From: Saussurea involucrata
Lineage: Eukaryota > Streptophyta > Magnoliopsida > Asterales > Asteraceae
DNA length: 64,000 nucleotides
Assembly: GCA_033807775.1 (NCBI GenBank)
Contig: JAWVWS010001075.1
Span: 124,001-188,000, forward strand
Direction: 5' to 3'
Shown: one piece after another, positions 35,937 through 48,592 of the stretch
Position numbering within the stretch: the stretch's first letter is position 1
How the letters are laid out: every line of letters begins with the position of its first letter
Position numbers and translations under genes: made by a program
The notes under the pieces: generated by a model
Databases searched by the model: none
Told to the model about the DNA's origin: nothing
Seen by the model: the letters and a program-made list of their open reading frames with translations, nothing else

Positions 35937-37961
35937 AAGGATCCGGGTTGCATCAAAGAAGCTTACGTTGGGAGAAATTCTAGATTTAGCTTAAATCTAG
36001 CGACGTAAGTTCAAGTTGATTTGTGAAAACTTTGTGCATGCCAAAAATGTTATTTTCCAAATATTTGGGTGTTTTACTTGAAAATATCAATGGTTGAGTT
36101 AATGGAATAGTTTAACTCTTTTGAAATGGTTATCTTCATAATGTTGTAAAACAACCATATTTGGGGCTTTTGGATATTTTGATGTGTAGAAATCATAATA
36201 TGTCATTAAAGGATTAATTACTCAAAATCATTTTTTGTTCACTTTCTTTCTCGTTTGGAGTATTGTGGACGATTTTGGTTATGTTTAGTTGAAGTGTTCT
36301 TCTCCTTCTTCATTTATGAAGATTAGGGCTTGATGTATTTGAGATTTTGGGTTCTAAATGTTTGGGGAATGATTCTAAGTATCTGAGGATAAATACTTAT
36401 GGTTGGAAACTTGTGGATCTAGGTTTTGGAAGATTTGGCCTAAAGGATCCGGGTTGCATCAAAGGAGCTTACGTTGGGAGAAATTCTAGATTTAGCTTAA
36501 ATCTAGCGAGGTGAGTTCAAGGTGATTTGTGAAAACTTTGTGCATGCCAAAAATGTTATTTTCCAAATATTTGTGTGTTTTACTTGAAAATAGCAATGGT
36601 TGAGTTAATGGAATAGTTTAACTCTTTTGAAATGGTTATTTTCATAAATGTTGTAAAACAACCATATTTGGGGCTTTTGGATATATTGATGTATAGAAAT
36701 CATAATATGTCATTAAAGGATTAATTGCCCAAAATCATATTTTGTTCACTTTCTTTCTCGTTTGGAGTATTGTGGGCGATTTTGGTTATGTTTGGTGGAA
36801 GTGTTCTTCTCCTTCTTCATTTATGAAGATTAGGGCTTGATGTATTTGAGATTTTGGGTTCTAAATGTTTGGGGAATGATTCTAAGTATTTGAGGATAAA
36901 TACTTATGGTTGGAAACTTGTGGATCTAGGTTTTGGAAGATTTGGCCTAAAGGATCCGGGTTGCATCAAAGGAGCTTACGTTGGGAGAAATTCTAGATGT
37001 AGCTTAAATCTAGCGAGGTGAGTTCAAGGTGATTTGTGAAAACTTTGTGCATGCCAAAAATGTTATTTTCCAAATATTTGGGTGTTTTACTTGAAAATAT
37101 CAATGGTTGAGTTAATGGAATAGTTTAACTCTTTTGAAATGGTTATCTTCATAATGTTGTAAAACAACCATATTTGGGGCTTTTGGATATTTTGATGTGC
37201 AGAAATCATAATATGTCATTAAAGGATTAATTACTCAAAATCATTTTTTGTTCACTTTCTTTCTCGTTTGGAGTATTGTGGACGATTTTGGTTATGTTTA
37301 GTTGAAGTGTTCTTCTCCTTCTTCATTTATGAAGATTAGGGCTTGATGTATTTGAGATTTTGGGTTCTAAATGTTTGGGAAATGATTCTAAGTATTTGAG
37401 GATAAATACTTATGGTTGGAAACTTGTGGATCTTGGTTTTGGAAGATTTGGCCTAAAGGATCCGGGTTGCATCAAAGAAGCTTACGTTGGGAGAAATTCT
37501 AGATTTAGCTTAAATCTAGCGACGTAAGTTCAAGTTGATTTGTGAAAACTTTGTGCATGCCAAAAATGTTATTTTCCAAATATTTGGGTGTTTTACTTGA
37601 AAATATCAATGGTTGAGTTAATGGAATAGTTTAACTCTTTTGAAATGGTTATCTTCATAATGTTGTAAAACAACCATATTTGGGGCTTTTGGATATTTTG
37701 ATGTGTAGAAATCATAATATGTCATTAAAGGATTAATTACTCAAAATCATTTTTTGTTCACTTTCTTTCTCGTTTGGAGTATTGTGGACGATTTTGGTTA
37801 TGTTTAGTTGAAGTGTTCTTCTCCTTCTTCATTTATGAAGATTAGGGCTTGATGTATTTGAGATTTTGGGTTCTAAATGTTTGGGGAATGATTCTAAGTA
37901 TCTGAGGATAAATACTTATGGTTGGAAACTTGTGGATCTAGGTTTTGGAAGATTTGGCCTA
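35937..37961 (+). repeat. Transition C-D/K-H'-C before HOR V
   Basis: Monomers start at 35937, 36443, 36950 and 37456. The second has D markers plus the first TTTGGTGGAAG (type K marker), GCCC, ATATATTG and GTGGGCGAT. The third is H' with a GGAGC/GAGG front and TAGATGTAG in the near-palindrome. GTGGGCGAT is otherwise seen only in the monomer at 34925, suggesting a shared source. Confidence 0.82.
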
Positions 37962-40492
37962 AAGGATCCGGGTTGCATCAAAGGAGCTTACGTTGGGAGA
38001 AATTCTAGATTTAGCTTAAATCTAGCGACGTAAGTTCAAGTTGATTTGTGAAAACTTTGTGCATGCCAAAAATGTTATTTTCCAAATATTTGGGTGTTTT
38101 ACTTGAAAATATCAATGGTTGAGTTAATGGAATAGTTTAACTCTTTTGAAATGGTTATCTTCATAATGTTGTAAAACAACCATATTTGGGGCTTTTGGAT
38201 ATTTTGATGTGTAGAAATCATAATATGTCATTAAAGGATTAATTACTCAAAATCATTTTTTGTTCACTTTCTTTCTCGTTTGGAGTATTGTGGACGATTT
38301 TGGTTATGTTTAGTTGAAGTGTTCTTCTCCTTCTTCATTTATGAAGATTAGGGCTTGATGTATTTGAGATTTTGGGTTCTAAATGTTTGGGGAATGATTC
38401 TAAGTATCTGAGGATAAATACTTATGGTTGGAAACTTGTGGATCTAGGTTTTGGAAGATTTGGCCTAAAGGATCCGGGTTGCATCAAAGGAGCTTACGTT
38501 GGGAGAAATTCTAGATTTAGCTTAAATCTAGCGAGGTGAGTTCAAGGTGATTTGTGAAAACTTTGTGCATGCCAAAAATGTTATTTTCCAAATATTTGTG
38601 TGTTTTACTTGAAAATAGCAATGGTTGAGTTAATGGAATAGTTTAACTCTTTTGAAATGGTTATTTTCATAAATGTTGTAAAACAACCATATTTGGGGCT
38701 TTTGGATATTTTGATGTATAGAAATCATAATATGTCATTAAAGGATTAATTGCTCAAAATCATATTTTGTTCACTTTCTTTCTCGTTTGGAGTATTGTGG
38801 ACGATTTTGGTTATGTTTGGTGGAAGTGTTCTTCTCCTTCTTCATTTATGAAGATTAGGGCTTGATGTATTTGAGATTTTGGGTTCTAAATGTTTGGGAA
38901 ATGATTCTAAGTATTTGAGGATAAATACTTATGGTTGGAAACTTGTGGATCTAGGTTTTGGAAGATTTGGCCTAAAGGATCCGGGTTGCATCAAAGAAGC
39001 TTACGTTGGGAGAAATTCTAGATTTAGCTTAAATCTAGCGACGTAAGTTCAAGTTGATTTGTGAAAACTTTGTGCATGCCAAAAATGTTATTTTCCAAAT
39101 ATTTGGGTGTTTTACTTGAAAATATCAATTGTTGAGTTAATGGAATAGTTTAACTCTTTTGAAATGGTTATCTTCATAATGTTGTAAAACAACCATATTT
39201 GGGGCTTTTGGATATTTTGATGTGTAGAAATCATAATATGTCATTAAAGGATTAATTACTCAAAATCATTTTTTGTTCACTTTCTTTCTCGTTTGGAGTA
39301 TTGTGGACGATTTTGGTTATGTTTAGTTGAAGTGTTCTTCTCCTTCTTCATTTATGAAGATTAGGGCTTGATGTATTTGAGATTTTGGGTTCTAAATGTT
39401 TGGGGAATGATTCTAAGTATCTGAGGATAAATACTTATGGTTGGAAACTTGTGGATCTAGGTTTTGGAAGATTTGGCCTAAAGGATCCGGGTTGCATCAA
39501 AGAAGCTTACGTTGGGAGAAATTCTAGATTTAGCTTAAATCTAGCGACGTAAGTTCAAGTTGATTTGTGAAAACTTTGTGCATGCCAAAAATGTTATTTT
39601 CCAAATATTTGGGTGTTTTACTTGAAAATATCAATGGTTGAGTTAATGGAATAGTTTAACTCTTTTGAAATGGTTATCTTCATAATGTTGTAAAACAACC
39701 ATATTTGGGGCTTTTGGATATTTTGATGTGCAGAAATCATAATATGTCATTAAAGGATTAAGTACTCAAAATCATTTTTTGTTCACTTTCTTTCTCGTTT
39801 GGAGTATTGTGGACGATTTTGGTTATGTTTAGTTGAAGTGTTCTTCTCCTTCTTCATTTATGAAGATTAGGGCTTGATGTATTTGAGATTTTGGGTTCTA
39901 AATGTTTGGGAAATGATTCTAAGTATTTGAGGATAAATACTTATGGTTGGAAACTTGTGGATCTTGGTTTTGGAAGATTTGGCCTAAAGGATCCGGGTTG
40001 CATCAAAGAAGCTTACGTTGGGAGAAATTCTAGATTTAGCTTAAATCTAGCGACGTAAGTTCAAGTTGATTTGTGAAAACTTTGTGCATGCCAAAAATGT
40101 TATTTTCCAAATATTTGGGTGTTTTACTTGAAAATATCAATGGTTGAGTTAATGGAATAGTTTAACTCTTTTGAAATGGTTATCTTCATAATGTTGTAAA
40201 ACAACCATATTTGGGGCTTTTGGATATTTTGATGTGTAGAAATCATAATATGTCATTAAAGGATTAATTACTCAAAATCATTTTTTGTTCACTTTCTTTC
40301 TCGTTTGGAGTATTGTGGACGATTTTGGTTATGTTTAGTTGAAGTGTTCTTCTCCTTCTTCATTTATGAAGATTAGGGCTTGATGTATTTGAGATTTTGG
40401 GTTCTAAATGTTTGGGGAATGATTCTAAGTATCTGAGGATAAATACTTAAGGTTGGAAACTTGTGGATCTAGGTTTTGGAAGATTTGGCCTA
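37962..40492 (+). repeat. HOR V copy 1: J-K-I-H-C, 2,531 bp
   Basis: Monomers start at 37962, 38468, 38975, 39481 and 39987. J has GGAGC joined to GACGTAAG, a crossover between positions 23 and 68. K has AATAGCAATGG with TTTGGTGGAAG and GGGAAATG. I has CAATTG, H has AAGTACTC and GATCTTGG, and C has the private AflII site CTTAAG at 40446-40451. Confidence 0.9.
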
Positions 40493-43023
40493 AAGGATCC
40501 GGGTTGCATCAAAGGAGCTTACGTTGGGAGAAATTCTAGATTTAGCTTAAATCTAGCGACGTAAGTTCAAGTTGATTTGTGAAAACTTTGTGCATGCCAA
40601 AAATGTTATTTTCCAAATATTTGGGTGTTTTACTTGAAAATATCAATGGTTGAGTTAATGGAATAGTTTAACTCTTTTGAAATGGTTATCTTCATAATGT
40701 TGTAAAACAACCATATTTGGGGCTTTTGGATATTTTGATGTGTAGAAATCATAATATGTCATTAAAGGATTAATTACTCAAAATCATTTTTTGTTCACTT
40801 TCTTTCTCGTTTGGAGTATTGTGGACGATTTTGGTTATGTTTAGTTGAAGTGTTCTTCTCCTTCTTCATTTATGAAGATTAGGGCTTGATGTATTTGAGA
40901 TTTTGGGTTCTAAATGTTTGGGGAATGATTCTAAGTATCTGAGGATAAATACTTATGGTTGGAAACTTGTGGATCTAGGTTTTGGAAGATTTGGCCTAAA
41001 GGATCCGGGTTGCATCAAAGGAGCTTACGTTGGGAGAAATTCTAGATTTAGCTTAAATCTAGCGAGGTGAGTTCAAGGTGATTTGTGAAAACTTTGTGCA
41101 TGCCAAAAATGTTATTTTCCAAATATTTGTGTGTTTTACTTGAAAATAGCAATGGTTGAGTTAATGGAATAGTTTAACTCTTTTGAAATGGTTATTTTCA
41201 TAAATGTTGTAAAACAACCATATTTGGGGCTTTTGGATATTTTGATGTATAGAAATCATAATATGTCATTAAAGGATTAATTGCTCAAAATCATATTTTG
41301 TTCACTTTCTTTCTCGTTTGGAGTATTGTGGACGATTTTGGTTATGTTTGGTGGAAGTGTTCTTCTCCTTCTTCATTTATGAAGATTAGGGCTTGATGTA
41401 TTTGAGATTTTGGGTTCTAAATGTTTGGGAAATGATTCTAAGTATTTGAGGATAAATACTTATGGTTGGAAACTTGTGGATCTAGGTTTTGGAAGATTTG
41501 GCCTAAAGGATCCGGGTTGCATCAAAGAAGCTTACGTTGGGAGAAATTCTAGATTTAGCTTAAATCTAGCGACGTAAGTTCAAGTTGATTTGTGAAAACT
41601 TTGTGCATGCCAAAAATGTTATTTTCCAAATATTTGGGTGTTTTACTTGAAAATATCAATTGTTGAGTTAATGGAATAGTTTAACTCTTTTGAAATGGTT
41701 ATCTTCATAATGTTGTAAAACAACCATATTTGGGGCTTTTGGATATTTTGATGTGTAGAAATCATAATATGTCATTAAAGGATTAATTACTCAAAATCAT
41801 TTTTTGTTCACTTTCTTTCTCGTTTGGAGTATTGTGGACGATTTTGGTTATGTTTAGTTGAAGTGTTCTTCTCCTTCTTCATTTATGAAGATTAGGGCTT
41901 GATGTATTTGAGATTTTGGGTTCTAAATGTTTGGGGAATGATTCTAAGTATCTGAGGATAAATACTTATGGTTGGAAACTTGTGGATCTAGGTTTTGGAA
42001 GATTTGGCCTAAAGGATCCGGGTTGCATCAAAGAAGCTTACGTTGGGAGAAATTCTAGATTTAGCTTAAATCTAGCGACGTAAGTTCAAGTTGATTTGTG
42101 AAAACTTTGTGCATGCCAAAAATGTTATTTTCCAAATATTTGGGTGTTTTACTTGAAAATATCAATGGTTGAGTTAATGGAATAGTTTAACTCTTTTGAA
42201 ATGGTTATCTTCATAATGTTGTAAAACAACCATATTTGGGGCTTTTGGATATTTTGATGTGCAGAAATCATAATATGTCATTAAAGGATTAAGTACTCAA
42301 AATCATTTTTTGTTCACTTTCTTTCTCGTTTGGAGTATTGTGGACGATTTTGGTTATGTTTAGTTGAAGTGTTCTTCTCCTTCTTCATTTATGAAGATTA
42401 GGGCTTGATGTATTTGAGATTTTGGGTTCTAAATGTTTGGGAAATGATTCTAAGTATTTGAGGATAAATACTTATGGTTGGAAACTTGTGGATCTTGGTT
42501 TTGGAAGATTTGGCCTAAAGGATCCGGGTTGCATCAAAGAAGCTTACGTTGGGAGAAATTCTAGATTTAGCTTAAATCTAGCGACGTAAGTTCAAGTTGA
42601 TTTGTGAAAACTTTGTGCATGCCAAAAATGTTATTTTCCAAATATTTGGGTGTTTTACTTGAAAATATCAATGGTTGAGTTAATGGAATAGTTTAACTCT
42701 TTTGAAATGGTTATCTTCATAATGTTGTAAAACAACCATATTTGGGGCTTTTGGATATTTTGATGTGTAGAAATCATAATATGTCATTAAAGGATTAATT
42801 ACTCAAAATCATTTTTTGTTCACTTTCTTTCTCGTTTGGAGTATTGTGGACGATTTTGGTTATGTTTAGTTGAAGTGTTCTTCTCCTTCTTCATTTATGA
42901 AGATTAGGGCTTGATGTATTTGAGATTTTGGGTTCTAAATGTTTGGGGAATGATTCTAAGTATCTGAGGATAAATACTTAAGGTTGGAAACTTGTGGATC
43001 TAGGTTTTGGAAGATTTGGCCTA
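40493..43023 (+). repeat. HOR V copy 2: J-K-I-H-C, 2,531 bp
   Basis: Monomers start at 40493, 40999, 41506, 42012 and 42518. It has the same length and order as copy 1, and the AflII CTTAAG in the C monomer is shared (42977-42982). I see no consistent difference from copy 1. Confidence 0.9.
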
Positions 43024-46000
43024 AAGGATCCGGGTTGCATCAAAGGAGCTTACGTTGGGAGAAATTCTAGATTTAGCTTAAATCTAGCGACGTAAGTTCA
43101 AGTTGATTTGTGAAAACTTTGTGCATGCCAAAAATGTTATTTTCCAAATATTTGGGTGTTTTACTTGAAAATATCAATGGTTGAGTTAATGGAATAGTTT
43201 AACTCTTTTGAAATGGTTATCTTCATAATGTTGTAAAACAACCATATTTGGGGCTTTTGGATATTTTGATGTGTAGAAATCATAATATGTCATTAAAGGA
43301 TTAATTACTCAAAATCATTTTTTGTTCACTTTCTTTCTCGTTTGGAGTATTGTGGACGATTTTGGTTATGTTTAGTTGAAGTGTTCTTCTCCTTCTTCAT
43401 TTATGAAGATTAGGGCTTGATGTATTTGAGATTTTGGGTTCTAAATGTTTGGGGAATGATTCTAAGTATCTGAGGATAAATACTTATGGTTGGAAACTTG
43501 TGGATCTAGGTTTTGGAAGATTTGGCCTAAAGGATCCGGGTTGCATCAAAGGAGCTTACGTTGGGAGAAATTCTAGATTTAGCTTAAATCTAGCGAGGTG
43601 AGTTCAAGGTGATTTGTGAAAACTTTGTGCATGCCAAAAATGTTATTTTCCAAATATTTGTGTGTTTTACTTGAAAATAGCAATGGTTGAGTTAATGGAA
43701 TAGTTTAACTCTTTTGAAATGGTTATTTTCATAAATGTTGTAAAACAACCATATTTGGGGCTTTTGGATATTTTGATGTATAGAAATCATAATATGTCAT
43801 TAAAGGATTAATTGCTCAAAATCATATTTTGTTCACTTTCTTTCTCGTTTGGAGTATTGTGGACGATTTTGGTTATGTTTGGTGGAAGTGTTCTTCTCCT
43901 TCTTCATTTATGAAGATTAGGGCTTGATGTATTTGAGATTTTGGGTTCTAAATGTTTGGGAAATGATTCTAAGTATTTGAGGATAAATACTTATGGTTGG
44001 AAACTTGTGGATCTAGGTTTTGGAAGATTTGGCCTAAAGGATCCGGGTTGCATCAAAGAAGCTTACGTTGGGAGAAATTCTAGATTTAGCTTAAATCTAG
44101 CGACGTAAGTTCAAGTTGATTTGTGAAAACTTTGTGCATGCCAAAAATGTTATTTTCCAAATATTTGGGTGTTTTACTTGAAAATATCAATGGTTGAGTT
44201 AATGGAATAGTTTAACTCTTTTGAAATGGTTATCTTCATAATGTTGTAAAACAACCATATTTGGGGCTTTTGGATATTTTGATGTGTAGAAATCATAATA
44301 TGTCATTAAAGGATTAATTACTCAAAATCATTTTTTGTTCACTTTCTTTCTCGTTTGGAGTATTGTGGACGATTTTGGTTATGTTTAGTTGAAGTGTTCT
44401 TCTCCTTCTTCATTTATGAAGATTAGGGCTTGATGTATTTGAGATTTTGGGTTCTAAATGTTTGGGGAATGATTCTAAGTATCTGAGGATAAATACTTAT
44501 GGTTGGAAACTTGTGGATCTAGGTTTTGGAAGATTTGGCCTAAAGGATCCGGGTTGCATCAAAGGAGCTTACGTTGGGAGAAATTCTAGATTTAGCTTAA
44601 ATCTAGCGAGGTGAGTTCAAGGTGATTTGTGAAAACTTTGTGCATGCCAAAAATGTTATTTTCCAAATATTTGTGTGTTTTACTTGAAAATAGCAATGGT
44701 TGAGTTAATGGAATAGTTTAACTCTTTTGAAATGGTTATTTTCATAAATGTTGTAAAACAACCATATTTGGGGCTTTTGGATATTTTGATGTATAGAAAT
44801 CATAATATGTCATTAAAGGATTAATTGCTCAAAATCATATTTTGTTCACTTTCTTTCTCGTTTGGAGTATTGTGGACGATTTTGGTTATGTTTGGTGGAA
44901 GTGTTCTTCTCCTTCTTCATTTATGAAGATTAGGGCTTGATGTATTTGAGATTTTGGGTTCTAAATGTTTGGGAAATGATTCTAAGTATTTGAGGATAAA
45001 TACTTATGGTTGGAAACTTGTGGATCTAGGTTTTGGAAGATTTGGCCTAAAGGATCCGGGTTGCATCAAAGAAGCTTACGTTGGGAGAAATTCTAGATTT
45101 AGCTTAAATCTAGCGACGTAAGTTCAAGTTGATTTGTGAAAACTTTGTGCATGCCAAAAATGTTATTTTCCAAATATTTGGGTGTTTTACTTGAAAATAT
45201 CAATGGTTGAGTTAATGGAATAGTTTAACTCTTTTGAAATGGTTATCTTCATAATGTTGTAAAACAACCATATTTGGGGCTTTTGGATATTTTGATGTGC
45301 AGAAATCATAATATGTCATTAAAGGATTAATTACTCAAAATCATTTTTTGTTCACTTTCTTTCTCGTTTGGAGTATTGTGGACGATTTTGGTTATGTTTA
45401 GTTGAAGTGTTCTTCTCCTTCTTCATTTATGAAGATTAGGGCTTGATGTATTTGAGATTTTGGGTTCTAAATGTTTGGGAAATGATTCTAAGTATTTGAG
45501 GATAAATACTTATGGTTGGAAACTTGTGGATCTTGGTTTTGGAAGATTTGGCCTAAAGGATCCGGGTTGCATCAAAGAAGCTTACGTTGGGAGAAATTCT
45601 AGATTTAGCTTAAATCTAGCGACGTAAGTTCAAGTTGATTTGTGAAAACTTTGTGCATGCCAAAAATGTTATTTTCCAAATATTTGGGTGTTTTACTTGA
45701 AAATATCAATGGTTGAGTTAATGGAATAGTTTAACTCTTTTGAAATGGTTATCTTCATAATGTTGTAAAACAACCATATTTGGGGCTTTTGGATATTTTG
45801 ATGTGTAGAAATCATAATATGTCATTAAAGGATTAATTACTCAAAATCATTTTTTGTTCACTTTCTTTCTCGTTTGGAGTATTGTGGACGATTTTGGTTA
45901 TGTTTAGTTGAAGTGTTCTTCTCCTTCTTCATTTATGAAGATTAGGGCTTGATGTATTTGAGATTTTGGGTTCTAAATGTTTGGGGAATGATTCTAAGTA

Positions 46001-46061
46001 TCTGAGGATAAATACTTATGGTTGGAAACTTGTGGATCTAGGTTTTGGAAGATTTGGCCTA
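43024..46061 (+). repeat. HOR V irregular copy: J-K-C-K-H'-C
   Basis: Monomers start at 43024, 43530, 44037, 44543, 45050 and 45556. In place of J-K-I-H-C it has a K-C-K run, with H' (ATTACTC) rather than H and a C lacking the AflII site. Its H'-C end resembles the H'-C at 36950-37961, which also precedes a J-K-I-H-C run. Confidence 0.85.
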
Positions 46062-48592
46062 AAGGATCCGGGTTGCATCAAAGGAGCTTACGTTGGGAGA
46101 AATTCTAGATTTAGCTTAAATCTAGCGACGTAAGTTCAAGTTGATTTGTGAAAACTTTGTGCATGCCAAAAATGTTATTTTCCAAATATTTGGGTGTTTT
46201 ACTTGAAAATATCAATGGTTGAGTTAATGGAATAGTTTAACTCTTTTGAAATGGTTATCTTCATAATGTTGTAAAACAACCATATTTGGGGCTTTTGGAT
46301 ATTTTGATGTGTAGAAATCATAATATGTCATTAAAGGATTAATTACTCAAAATCATTTTTTGTTCACTTTCTTTCTCGTTTGGAGTATTGTGGACGATTT
46401 TGGTTATGTTTAGTTGAAGTGTTCTTCTCCTTCTTCATTTATGAAGATTAGGGCTTGATGTATTTGAGATTTTGGGTTCTAAATGTTTGGGGAATGATTC
46501 TAAGTATCTGAGGATAAATACTTATGGTTGGAAACTTGTGGATCTAGGTTTTGGAAGATTTGGCCTAAAGGATCCGGGTTGCATCAAAGGAGCTTACGTT
46601 GGGAGAAATTCTAGATTTAGCTTAAATCTAGCGAGGTGAGTTCAAGGTGATTTGTGAAAACTTTGTGCATGCCAAAAATGTTATTTTCCAAATATTTGTG
46701 TGTTTTACTTGAAAATAGCAATGGTTGAGTTAATGGAATAGTTTAACTCTTTTGAAATGGTTATTTTCATAAATGTTGTAAAACAACCATATTTGGGGCT
46801 TTTGGATATTTTGATGTATAGAAATCATAATATGTCATTAAAGGATTAATTGCTCAAAATCATATTTTGTTCACTTTCTTTCTCGTTTGGAGTATTGTGG
46901 ACGATTTTGGTTATGTTTGGTGGAAGTGTTCTTCTCCTTCTTCATTTATGAAGATTAGGGCTTGATGTATTTGAGATTTTGGGTTCTAAATGTTTGGGAA
47001 ATGATTCTAAGTATTTGAGGATAAATACTTATGGTTGGAAACTTGTGGATCTAGGTTTTGGAAGATTTGGCCTAAAGGATCCGGGTTGCATCAAAGAAGC
47101 TTACGTTGGGAGAAATTCTAGATTTAGCTTAAATCTAGCGACGTAAGTTCAAGTTGATTTGTGAAAACTTTGTGCATGCCAAAAATGTTATTTTCCAAAT
47201 ATTTGGGTGTTTTACTTGAAAATATCAATTGTTGAGTTAATGGAATAGTTTAACTCTTTTGAAATGGTTATCTTCATAATGTTGTAAAACAACCATATTT
47301 GGGGCTTTTGGATATTTTGATGTGTAGAAATCATAATATGTCATTAAAGGATTAATTACTCAAAATCATTTTTTGTTCACTTTCTTTCTCGTTTGGAGTA
47401 TTGTGGACGATTTTGGTTATGTTTAGTTGAAGTGTTCTTCTCCTTCTTCATTTATGAAGATTAGGGCTTGATGTATTTGAGATTTTGGGTTCTAAATGTT
47501 TGGGGAATGATTCTAAGTATCTGAGGATAAATACTTATGGTTGGAAACTTGTGGATCTAGGTTTTGGAAGATTTGGCCTAAAGGATCCGGGTTGCATCAA
47601 AGAAGCTTACGTTGGGAGAAATTCTAGATTTAGCTTAAATCTAGCGACGTAAGTTCAAGTTGATTTGTGAAAACTTTGTGCATGCCAAAAATGTTATTTT
47701 CCAAATATTTGGGTGTTTTACTTGAAAATATCAATGGTTGAGTTAATGGAATAGTTTAACTCTTTTGAAATGGTTATCTTCATAATGTTGTAAAACAACC
47801 ATATTTGGGGCTTTTGGATATTTTGATGTGCAGAAATCATAATATGTCATTAAAGGATTAAGTACTCAAAATCATTTTTTGTTCACTTTCTTTCTCGTTT
47901 GGAGTATTGTGGACGATTTTGGTTATGTTTAGTTGAAGTGTTCTTCTCCTTCTTCATTTATGAAGATTAGGGCTTGATGTATTTGAGATTTTGGGTTCTA
48001 AATGTTTGGGAAATGATTCTAAGTATTTGAGGATAAATACTTATGGTTGGAAACTTGTGGATCTTGGTTTTGGAAGATTTGGCCTAAAGGATCCGGGTTG
48101 CATCAAAGAAGCTTACGTTGGGAGAAATTCTAGATTTAGCTTAAATCTAGCGACGTAAGTTCAAGTTGATTTGTGAAAACTTTGTGCATGCCAAAAATGT
48201 TATTTTCCAAATATTTGGGTGTTTTACTTGAAAATATCAATGGTTGAGTTAATGGAATAGTTTAACTCTTTTGAAATGGTTATCTTCATAATGTTGTAAA
48301 ACAACCATATTTGGGGCTTTTGGATATTTTGATGTGTAGAAATCATAATATGTCATTAAAGGATTAATTACTCAAAATCATTTTTTGTTCACTTTCTTTC
48401 TCGTTTGGAGTATTGTGGACGATTTTGGTTATGTTTAGTTGAAGTGTTCTTCTCCTTCTTCATTTATGAAGATTAGGGCTTGATGTATTTGAGATTTTGG
48501 GTTCTAAATGTTTGGGGAATGATTCTAAGTATCTGAGGATAAATACTTAAGGTTGGAAACTTGTGGATCTAGGTTTTGGAAGATTTGGCCTA
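46062..48592 (+). repeat. HOR V copy 3: J-K-I-H-C, 2,531 bp
   Basis: Monomers start at 46062, 46568, 47075, 47581 and 48087. The AflII CTTAAG is again in C (48546-48551). Together with the C before it and four monomers after it, it matches the block 8,100 bp upstream in order. Confidence 0.9.
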